This document shows, in pieces, positions 1 to 4,752 of a DNA stretch of 6,468 bases (positions within the stretch are counted from its first letter, which is position 1; each line of letters opens with the position of its first letter). The notes under the pieces are model-generated. The model saw only the letters and a program-made list of their open reading frames with translations, did no database searches and was not told where the DNA came from. This stretch comes from an uncultured Prevotellaceae bacterium (GTDB taxonomy: Bacteria; Bacteroidota; Bacteroidia; Bacteroidales; Bacteroidaceae), in NCBI GenBank assembly GCA_946187025.1, contig CAMHPM010000094.1:1-6468 (forward strand), given 5' to 3'. The position numbers and the translations under genes were made by a program.

Positions 1-104
1 TCGTCGGTCAGCTTCAAGTCGCGTACCGTCTGTAGAAATGCAACAGCCTCTTCCATGTTGGTAGCGAGGGTGTCCTGCTCAAAATAACGAATGTATAAGT
101 TCAT
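1..104 (-). CDS. N-terminal fragment of a hypothetical protein, truncated by the window edge
   Basis: Leftward reading frame starting at ATG (104-102) and still open at the window edge; the visible protein begins MNLYIRYFEQDTLATNMEEA and runs 34 residues. I do not recognise the family with certainty; it resembles small uncharacterised Bacteroidales proteins with a strand (NLYIRYF) followed by an acidic helix. There is no signal peptide, so it is probably cytoplasmic. A full TTG-N19-TAACTTTG promoter lies at 270-299, which makes this a plausible expressed gene with a leader of about 160 nt. No Shine-Dalgarno sequence is visible before the ATG, as is usual for Bacteroidetes. Confidence 0.6.
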   Translation of the reverse strand, partial: MNLYIRYFEQDTLATNMEEAVAFLQTVRDLKLTD

Positions 105-269
105 AATACCAAAGTCTATATGCCTGCATCTGCGATGTTTCGACTCTATGATAGGCAAGGCGAATCATTGTGTTGCAGGCGTTTGCTTATCCTAAAAATA
201 TGGTTGGTTAGTGCCGTTGGGGTGTATGCCTGTCGGGCATCGAACCTGGTGGGCAACATGTTTTCACTG

Positions 270-299
270 CAAAGTTAAGAATAAATTGTGATACGACAA
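270..299 (-). promoter_or_regulatory. Bacteroidetes-type promoter for the leftward gene at 1-104
   Basis: On the minus strand, TAACTTTG (277-270) matches the -7 consensus TAnnTTTG, and TTG (299-297) lies 19 bp upstream, matching the -33 element spacing. Transcription would start near 263-265, leaving about 160 nt before the ATG at 104. That is longer than usual for this phylum and could hold leader structure. A 37-codon frame at 259-146 lies inside the leader but has no other support. Confidence 0.7.
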
Positions 300-322
300 C
301 TCTTATCATGCGTTTTTTTTCT

Positions 323-330
323 TAACTTTG
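323..330 (+). promoter_or_regulatory. Possible rightward promoter box with no gene behind it
   Basis: TAACTTTG on the plus strand exactly matches the Bacteroidetes -7 consensus. It forms a 12-bp perfect inverted repeat (CAAAGTTAAGAA at 270-281, TTCTTAACTTTG at 319-330) with the leftward promoter box. No TTG is present 19-21 bp upstream, and no protein-coding gene follows before the convergent ribosomal operon. A transcript from here would cross the 22-bp repeats and the hairpin at 485-521. It could be a small RNA promoter, one arm of a regulator-binding palindrome, or chance. Confidence 0.3.
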
Positions 331-388
331 TGATATTTTAGCAATTATTACACTTTGTTTGTAAAAAAAGAATGCTGGACGCACATGC

Positions 389-474
389 GGCTGCCGAAGA
401 TGTGCTGGGGCAACAAGGATGATGTGTTGAGTCAGCATGGATGATGTGCAGAGTCAGCAAGGATGATGTGCTGG
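389..474. repeat. Four degenerate 22-bp tandem repeats
   Basis: Units at 389-410, 411-432, 433-454 and 455-474 keep a 22-bp register. The last three share the pattern CARCAWGGATGATGTGYWGR; the first is diverged and mainly keeps GATGTG at the same offset. The array sits just beyond the ribosomal operon terminator. There is no repeat-spacer alternation, so it is not a CRISPR array. A period of 22 bp is about two helical turns, so repeated protein binding on one face is possible but unproven. Confidence 0.7.
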
Positions 475-477
475 ACA

Positions 478-521
478 AGAAAAACGAGGCTCGCCCGGCA
501 CATCGTGTCGGGCGAGCCTCG
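478..521 (-). terminator. Rho-independent terminator of the rpmB-rpmG-DUF4295 operon
   Basis: Perfect 13-bp GC-rich stem CGAGGCTCGCCCG (485-497) with CGGGCGAGCCTCG (509-521). It extends by 4 more pairs (498-501 with 505-508, one of them G-U) to a 3-nt loop. On the minus strand the stem is followed by TTTTTCTT, giving a classic intrinsic terminator 25 bp after the DUF4295 stop codon. The plus strand has no T-tract after the stem, so it should act mainly leftward. Confidence 0.88.
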
Positions 522-546
522 TAAACTGGGTCGTTGTATTTATCGA

Positions 547-699
547 TTAGCTGTTGGCGTAAGCCTTGGCATCTTCGTTGAGGAGCACTTTCTCTTCAAA
601 CATATATGCACCAGTCTTAGGCGACTTGCACATCTTGATTACTTTGGTATATGCGCGACCGTCCTTTGAACGGAGGGTTGCAACCGCTTTCTTTGCCAT
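547..699 (-). CDS. DUF4295 family small protein in the ribosomal operon
   Basis: 50-residue basic protein starting MAKKAVATLRSKDGRAYTKV and ending AKAYANS. The pattern MAKK-VATL--KDGRAYTKVIKM-KSPKTGAY-F-E matches my recollection of the DUF4295 family, which is restricted to Bacteroidetes and found directly after rpmB-rpmG. Size, basic N-terminus and operon position indicate a ribosome-associated role. A Bacteroidetes-specific large-subunit protein called bL38 was reported from the Flavobacterium johnsoniae 70S structure. I suspect this family is bL38 but cannot confirm it from sequence. The ATG at 699 is the natural start. The gap of 91 bp to rpmG contains three GATTTAC units (708-729, plus strand) and a 10-bp direct repeat (753-762 and 782-791). 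Confidence 0.88.
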   Translation of the reverse strand: MAKKAVATLRSKDGRAYTKVIKMCKSPKTGAYMFEEKVLLNEDAKAYANS

Positions 700-790
700 A
701 TCTTATTGATTTACGATTTACTGATTTACCATTTCCCTTGGGCATGTGCCTCGCTCCGTCTTGGGGAGAGTAGGGAGGGTGGCTCCGTCT

Positions 791-979
791 TTACTTGATT
801 TCCTTGTGGATGGTCATCTTCTTCAGAATCGGATTGTACTTCTTAAGTTCCAGACGGTCTGGAGTGTTCTTGCGGTTCTTCGTTGTGATGTAGCGTGATG
901 TTCCAGGAAGTCCGCTGTCTTTCATCTCTGTGCATTCCAGGATGACTTGAATTCTGTTTCCTTTAGCTTTCTTTGCCAT
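791..979 (-). CDS. rpmG: 50S ribosomal protein bL33
   Basis: 62-residue protein starting MAKKAKGNRIQVILECTEMK and containing SRYITTKNRKNTPDRLELKK, the bL33 signature (YxTxKN(R/K)xNTPxRLELxKYxP). It is a structural protein of the large subunit near the E site. It has a single cysteine (Cys16) instead of two CxxC pairs, so it is the zinc-independent form. It lies 18 bp after rpmB and is probably co-transcribed from the promoter at 1316-1323. An unusually good Shine-Dalgarno sequence for this phylum, AAGGAGA (993-987), sits about 8 nt before the ATG. Confidence 0.97.
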   Translation of the reverse strand: MAKKAKGNRIQVILECTEMKDSGLPGTSRYITTKNRKNTPDRLELKKYNPILKKMTIHKEIK

Positions 980-997
980 GACTATATCTCCTTATAA

Positions 998-1258
998 TTA
1001 TTCAATAACCTGGATGTCTTTCCACTCGCAGTAGCCCTTTGCTACAGCCTGACGCAATGCTGCATCGAGACCTATGCGGTTGATGATGCGAAGACCGGCG
1101 GCGCTGACCTTCAATACAATCCAACAATCTTCTTCTACATAGTAGAACTTCTTTGTGAACAGGTTGACGTTGAAACGTCTCTTTGTCCTGCGCAGTGAGT
1201 GAGACACATTGTTGCCTATCACTGACTTCTTACCTGTAATTTGACAAACTTTTGACAT
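998..1258 (-). CDS. rpmB: 50S ribosomal protein bL28
   Basis: 86-residue protein starting MSKVCQITGKKSVIGNNVSH, followed by SLRRTKRRFNVNL, the bL28 N-terminal signature (KVCxxTGKxxxxGNNVSHxxxxTKRxFxPNL). The C-terminal half (VLKVSAAGLRIINRIGLDAA) matches the conserved bL28 core. It is a large-subunit protein needed for late 50S assembly. Only the first cysteine of the zinc-binding form is present, so this copy should not bind zinc. It is the first gene of the leftward operon rpmB-rpmG-DUF4295. The leader is about 50 nt and A-rich, without a clear Shine-Dalgarno sequence. Confidence 0.97.
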   Translation of the reverse strand: MSKVCQITGKKSVIGNNVSHSLRRTKRRFNVNLFTKKFYYVEEDCWIVLKVSAAGLRIINRIGLDAALRQAVAKGYCEWKDIQVIE

Positions 1259-1315
1259 ATCTTTTCTTACATTAATTATTCTGCTCTATTCTTGTCGGGA
1301 CTTATAAACAGCGCG

Positions 1316-1323
1316 CAAAGTTA
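1316..1323 (-). promoter_or_regulatory. Promoter -7 box for the rpmB operon
   Basis: Minus-strand TAACTTTG (1323-1316), an exact TAnnTTTG match, 57 bp before the rpmB start codon. The expected -33 TTG is replaced by a T-rich stretch (TTTTTCCC on the minus strand near 1341-1348), so the upstream element is weak. Position and orientation fit the ribosomal operon. Confidence 0.65.
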
Positions 1324-1440
1324 CGAACTTTTATCGAATTGGGAAAAAGAAAACCGAAGTTTTTTTGCTCATGAGCCTAATTTTAAGCACTTAGCATCAC
1401 TTTTTTCATTTCTGATGGCGATTGTTCGGACCAAAATGCG

Positions 1441-1448
1441 TAACTTTG
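1441..1448 (+). promoter_or_regulatory. Promoter -7 box for the ester hydrolase gene
   Basis: Plus-strand TAACTTTG exactly matches the Bacteroidetes -7 consensus. A TTG occurs at 1422-1424 but with 16 bp spacing instead of 19-21. Transcription should begin near 1455, about 36 nt before the ATG of the signal-peptide frame at 1491. This supports 1491 as the original start of the hydrolase. A 10-bp perfect palindrome, GCTCATGAGC (1367-1376), lies further upstream. Confidence 0.6.
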
Positions 1449-1490
1449 TATTGTGATTTCATAATGACAGAACTTCAAAAAAACATAATT

Positions 1491-1541
1491 ATGCGAAACA
1501 TTATCCTACTTTTTACACTGGTTGCCACACTCGGGAGGTGA
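1491..1541 (+). pseudogene. Signal-peptide remnant, out of frame with the hydrolase that follows
   Basis: ATG at 1491 follows an A-rich leader (AAAAAAACATAATT), as usual for Bacteroidetes starts. It encodes the 16-residue MRNIILLFTLVATLGR: a positive n-region and a hydrophobic h-region typical of a secretion signal, with no cleavage site. The frame then ends at TGA (1539-1541), which overlaps the ATG at 1541 of the hydrolase frame (TGATG). The hydrolase is in a different frame, and the expected linker after the signal is missing. I read this as the leftover N-terminus of the hydrolase after a small deletion. Alternatively it is translated as a leader peptide coupled to the enzyme, or the sequence has an error here. 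Confidence 0.6.
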
Positions 1542-3334
1542 TGATACCGATGCGCGATGGCATCCGACTATTTACTGCAATTTACGAACCGCGTGATAAC
1601 AGCAGCCGACATCCGATACTGATGAACCGTCAGTGCTACGGCTGTGCTCCGTACGGAGAAGGCCGATTCCAGCATTTCTCGCCTGTAGGTTATTACGAAT
1701 ACCTGCGAAACGGATACATTATTGTATATCAAGACGTGCGCGGAAAGAATATGAGTGAAGGGGTGTTTGAAGACATCAGGCCGTACATCCCCAACAAGAA
1801 AGGCAAGCAGACTGACGAAGCAAGCGACACATACGACACGGCTGAATGGCTCATCCGCAACACCCACTCCAATCAGTGCATCGGTGTGCATGGCATCAGC
1901 TACCCCGGATTCTACTCGACAATGGCAGCCCTCTCGCTACATCCCGCAATAAAAGCAGTGACACCGCAGGCACCCGTGACCGACTGGTTCCGCGGCGACG
2001 ACGACCACCACAACGGTGCTTTGTGCCTTGTCGATATGTTCGATTTCGAATATTGGTTCCAGTACGTCAACACGCGCGACTTCTGGGATGGAAAGATCAG
2101 TCGTAGGGGCATACCTACCGATATAGTAAAGCGTGATGTATATACCGACTACCTCAGCATCGGAGCTGTAAAGAACTTCAGTCAGATCATGGGCGACAGC
2201 GTGGAGATGTGGCATCTTACGACGACTCATCCCAATCTCGACGAATACTGGGAGACACATACCGTGACAAACTATGTGCAGTATCTCTCGTCATCAAAAA
2301 AAGCCAACCCGGCAGTGATGGTGGTTGGCGGACTTTTCGATGCTGAGGACTGCTACGGGGCATTCGACACATACAAGAAAATACGTATGAAGTCGCCTGC
2401 TACACCGCTATATCTGGTAGAAGGTCCTTGGAGTCATGGTGCATGGCGATATTCAGGTGCATCGCGTCTGGGCCTTGTGGATTATGGCAACGAAGCTCTC
2501 GAAAGTGTATATATGATGCAGATGGAGTATCCCTTCTTTGCTTATTATCTTGAAGGAAAAGGTGAAAAACCAGAGTATGGGGCACGAATGTTTGATACAG
2601 GTACACATACATGGTACAACCTGCCCGACGGATGGGACACCTCGGCAACTACATTCACCGCCAACGGTCGCAACATGACACGCACACGTACGGCTTTCCA
2701 CCTTTCCGATGGCGGTGCCTTGTGTTCAGACATCACCTATTGTCCGAAGACACCGGTGCAGCCCGAACCATACACATCGTATGTGAGCGACCCCTCACGT
2801 CCAGTGCCATACATTGGTATCGGTCCGCATGGCGGCCGCGATGAATCATACATGAATGCCGACCAGCGCTTTGCCTCGTGGCGTACGGATGTGGCTGTGT
2901 TCCAAACCGATCCGCTCACACGTGCTGTCGCAGTACTTGGCACACCCGAAGTCGATTTCACTGTCAGCACGTCAACCACCGATGCAGATTTCATAGTTAA
3001 GGTGATAGATGTAGATGAGGACGGACGTCAGAACCTTATTCGATGGGAGATAATGCGTGGAAAATACCGCAACTCGCTCAGCAATCCGGAACCTTTTGTC
3101 CCTGACCAACCGACATCTCTGCGCTTCACACTCAACGACATGTCACATACGTTCTTGCCAAATCATCGCATCATGGTGCAGGTGCAAAGCTCAATGTTCC
3201 CACTCTTCGACCGCAATCCGCAGAAGTTCTGTAATATATATGAGTGCGACGACTCCGATTTCCAACCTGCCAGCATACGCATCTACCATTCGGGTGAATA
3301 CCAGTCGCGTTTGTGGTTGCCGGTAGTTGAATGA
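1538..3334 (+). CDS. CocE/NonD-type alpha-amino-acid ester hydrolase, N-terminus disrupted
   Basis: 598-residue alpha/beta hydrolase of the alpha-amino-acid ester hydrolase (AEH)/CocE-NonD family, which hydrolyses or transfers acyl groups of alpha-amino esters and related amides. Visible residues (numbered from GTG 1538) are the nucleophile Ser121 in GISYPG, Asp268 in GGLFDAED, His300 in GPWSHG, and an oxyanion-type Tyr34 in NRQCYG. The AEH carboxylate cluster that binds a substrate alpha-amino group also appears present: GDDDHHNG near Asp155, and Glu270/Asp271 in DAED. A C-terminal jelly-roll domain (about 370-598) contains HRIMVQVQSSMFPLFDRNPQ and ends normally. Family members are usually about 630-640 residues with a signal peptide. 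Here the conserved stretch REVMIPMRDG starts in frame before any ATG (CGG GAG at 1532-1537), so neither GTG 1538 nor ATG 1541 is the ancestral start. The missing part is roughly 45-50 residues. If made from 1538 or 1541 the enzyme would stay in the cytoplasm. Monocistronic; a strong terminator follows. Confidence 0.88.
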   Translation: MMIPMRDGIRLFTAIYEPRDNSSRHPILMNRQCYGCAPYGEGRFQHFSPVGYYEYLRNGYIIVYQDVRGKNMSEGVFEDIRPYIPNKKGKQTDEASDTYDTAEWLIRNTHSNQCIGVHGISYPGFYSTMAALSLHPAIKAVTPQAPVTDWFRGDDDHHNGALCLVDMFDFEYWFQYVNTRDFWDGKISRRGIPTDIVKRDVYTDYLSIGAVKNFSQIMGDSVEMWHLTTTHPNLDEYWETHTVTNYVQYLSSSKKANPAVMVVGGLFDAEDCYGAFDTYKKIRMKSPATPLYLVEGPWSHGAWRYSGASRLGLVDYGNEALESVYMMQMEYPFFAYYLEGKGEKPEYGARMFDTGTHTWYNLPDGWDTSATTFTANGRNMTRTRTAFHLSDGGALCSDITYCPKTPVQPEPYTSYVSDPSRPVPYIGIGPHGGRDESYMNADQRFASWRTDVAVFQTDPLTRAVAVLGTPEVDFTVSTSTTDADFIVKVIDVDEDGRQNLIRWEIMRGKYRNSLSNPEPFVPDQPTSLRFTLNDMSHTFLPNHRIMVQVQSSMFPLFDRNPQKFCNIYECDDSDFQPASIRIYHSGEYQSRLWLPVVE

Positions 3335-3377
3335 AATCGATAGCATTTAGTACCATAATGTCTTAATGTGGTATAAT

Positions 3378-3426
3378 AAAGACATAGGGGGCCGAATGTT
3401 GACATCATTCGGCCCCCTATGTCTTT
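3378..3426. terminator. Bidirectional terminator between convergent genes
   Basis: Perfect 21-bp inverted repeat (3378-3398 with 3406-3426) around a 7-nt loop. The core is GACATAGGGGGCCGAATG on the left arm, with A residues outside the left arm and T residues ending the right arm. It therefore gives a GC-rich hairpin plus U-tract in both directions. It lies 43 bp after the hydrolase stop and 83 bp after the stop of the leftward gene at 3510-4022, so it can end both transcription units. Confidence 0.9.
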
Positions 3427-3434
3427 TGTGCTTA

Positions 3435-3474
3435 TTTCTATTATGTTTCTGTTATGTTTCTATTATGTTTCTAT
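3435..3474. repeat. 11-bp tandem repeat, about 3.6 copies
   Basis: TTTCTATTATG at 3435-3445, TTTCTGTTATG at 3446-3456, TTTCTATTATG at 3457-3467, then partial TTTCTAT at 3468-3474. One base differs among the three full copies. The array lies between the bidirectional terminator and the end of the leftward operon. The period is near one helical turn. It may be a slippage-prone tract with no function. Confidence 0.85.
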
Positions 3475-3509
3475 AGCATATTTGTGTTTATAATAAATCC
3501 TCAATATAC

Positions 3510-4022
3510 TTAGAACATCATCATGCCACGCATTCCGCCTCCGCCGCCCATGTTGCGGAACATGCTCATCATGCCTGCAGCACGGTTGCGTTGTTGAACG
3601 ATTGCTTGTGCAGCGTGTGCCGGAGTTATGATTTCCTTGAACTTGGCATAGTATTGCTTGTCGATTTCTGCTTGCTGCTCAAGGCGCTCAAAGTCTTCGG
3701 CCAGCATCTTCTCGGCTTCTTCTTCTGTCAGTTTCTTGAAGTTTACGTCGGCACCGGCCTTCTGATCCATGCCGTATTTGTCGAGAATGTTCATGCGGTT
3801 GTTCTGCCATTCTAAGTATAGCTCTATAAACTTGGCTCCGGTCTCGGGCGCGAGGTCCCATTGCTCTACGTATTGCTCAGCGCGCTGGGTATATACTTCC
3901 TCTGTGCTTTTTACCTCACGTGATGGGGTTGCAGCGTTGTTGCGTTGACGGTTCTGGTTGCGTTGAGCTTGGGCGCTCAGGCCTACCATTGCCAGACATA
4001 TAATAAATATTATCTTCTTCAT
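3510..4022 (-). CDS. Secreted helical protein with Gly/Met-rich tail, Spy/LTXXQ-like
   Basis: 170 residues. A classic signal peptide covers 1-19 (MKKIIFIICLAMVGLSAQA, likely cut before Q20), then a basic Gln/Asn/Arg linker (20-35) and a largely helical core (about 40-150). The tail at 151-170 (MMSMFRNMGGGGGMRGMMMF) is rich in Gly and Met. Core motifs are ELYLEWQNNRMN (67-78), LTEEEAEK (98-105) and EIDKQYYAKFKEIIT (119-133). The helical, charged, LTxxE-containing layout resembles periplasmic Spy/CpxP-type proteins; this is a weak analogy, not a proven assignment. It is clearly paralogous to the protein at 4079-4714, which has LYLNWQTDRFN, EVDKKYFQDFKTIVT and AAQ at equivalent places. The Met-rich tail could bind Cu(I) or be oxidised, but this is speculation. 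Last gene of the leftward array, 56 bp after its paralog, with a strong AGGAGG sequence 8 nt before the ATG. Confidence 0.85.
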   Translation of the reverse strand: MKKIIFIICLAMVGLSAQAQRNQNRQRNNAATPSREVKSTEEVYTQRAEQYVEQWDLAPETGAKFIELYLEWQNNRMNILDKYGMDQKAGADVNFKKLTEEEAEKMLAEDFERLEQQAEIDKQYYAKFKEIITPAHAAQAIVQQRNRAAGMMSMFRNMGGGGGMRGMMMF

Positions 4023-4030
4023 AGTTTTAT

Positions 4031-4036
4031 CCTCCT
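4031..4036 (-). promoter_or_regulatory. Strong Shine-Dalgarno sequence for the gene at 3510-4022
   Basis: AGGAGG on the minus strand (4036-4031), 8 nt before the ATG at 4022. This is a perfect match to the anti-Shine-Dalgarno sequence. It is notable because most Bacteroidetes genes lack one and the ribosome of this phylum is reported to sequester the 16S tail. It fixes the start codon well. Confidence 0.75.
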
Positions 4037-4078
4037 GTAAAAATATTCTGCGGTTAATACTTCAGTTGTTTGGTTAGG

Positions 4079-4714
4079 TTAGAATCCGCCGAATCCGCCG
4101 CCGAATCCACCTCCGCCGAATCCGCCGCCACCGCCGAATCCGCCGCCTCCGAAGTCGCCTCCGAAGCTGCTGAAGTCGAAGTTACGCATCATGTTGAACA
4201 TGCTTGCTGCGGTCGAGCGTTCTTGCAGGAATATCTGTGCAGCTTGTTGTGTGGTAACGATCGTCTTGAAATCCTGGAAGTATTTTTTATCTACTTCTAT
4301 TTGTTTCAGCTGTCGTCCGATGCTCTGTTCAACCAGTTCGTCGGCTTCTGTGTCGCTGAGGCTTTCGAAATCGACAGACGACTCTTCGCTTTCCTGGTCG
4401 CCTCCTGTAGGGTTGACTACGTTGAAGCGATCGGTTTGCCAGTTAAGGTAGAGCACGGTAAACATGTCTCTCTTGTCTTTCTTTACTTTGAATTTCTTTG
4501 CAAGCTGTTTTGCCTGGTCTTGGAATGACTCGGCCTTGTTTTGTGTGGCTCGCAAGCTGTTGTTACCACCAAATCCACCGAATCCTCCGAATCCACCGCC
4601 GAATCCGCCGCCGCCGAATCCGCCGCCAAATCCACCACCGCCACGTTGGGCACTCATGCCAAGCGAGATTGTCATGGCAATGGATAAAATCAATAGTTGT
4701 TTCATTCGTCTCAT
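4079..4714 (-). CDS. Secreted protein with helical core and Gly/Phe-rich repeats at both ends
   Basis: 211 residues. A signal peptide covers about 1-22 (ending SLGMSA, likely cut before Q23). Residues 24-50 are a Gly/Phe repeat (GGGGFGGGF and FGGFGGFGG units). A helical core of about 51-183 has LYLNWQTDRFN (88-98), LSDTEADE (119-126), EVDKKYFQDFKTIVT (140-154) and QQAAQIFLQERSTAAS. Residues 184-211 form a second Gly/Phe repeat ending GGGFGGF. The core is paralogous to the 170-residue protein downstream. The Gly/Phe ends are low-complexity and probably disordered, and may drive self-association or surface adhesion. I do not know a named family beyond a loose Spy/LTXXQ resemblance. The start could be M1 (4714) or M4 (4705, MKQLLIL); M4 gives a more usual signal peptide. 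The gene follows the acyltransferase by 38 bp with no promoter box in the gap. Confidence 0.85.
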   Translation of the reverse strand: MRRMKQLLILSIAMTISLGMSAQRGGGGFGGGFGGGGFGGGFGGFGGFGGNNSLRATQNKAESFQDQAKQLAKKFKVKKDKRDMFTVLYLNWQTDRFNVVNPTGGDQESEESSVDFESLSDTEADELVEQSIGRQLKQIEVDKKYFQDFKTIVTTQQAAQIFLQERSTAASMFNMMRNFDFSSFGGDFGGGGFGGGGGFGGGGFGGGFGGF

Positions 4715-4752
4715 ATTGATACTTTGTTTTTAGTGTTATGTTCTTTCATGCT

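Larger units (their letters stand above)
105..546. other. Intergenic region without a supported gene
   Basis: This 442-bp stretch holds the long leader and promoter of the left gene (105-299), a second outward promoter box (323-330), the 22-bp tandem repeats (389-474) and the ribosomal operon terminator (478-521). I examined a 37-codon frame on the minus strand (259-146) and a 68-codon frame on the plus strand (463-669); neither has support, and the latter overlaps the DUF4295 gene antisense. Confidence 0.7.

Noticed and set aside
146..259. 37-codon frame in the leader of the left gene
   Set aside because: It starts about 11 nt after the promoter box and has no recognisable motif; kept only as a remark in the leader description.
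389..474. CRISPR-like array
   Set aside because: Units abut directly with a 22-bp period and no spacers; no cas genes nearby.
1491..1541. Programmed -1 frameshift joining the signal peptide to the hydrolase
   Set aside because: No slippery heptamer or clear downstream structure, and joining would still leave out the usual linker; a deletion is simpler.
4070..4733. Plus-strand frames rich in Pro or in Ser/Ala/Glu opposite the Gly/Phe gene
   Set aside because: They are antisense translations of the GGF repeats; the minus-strand frame has a signal peptide, a paralog and a coherent core.
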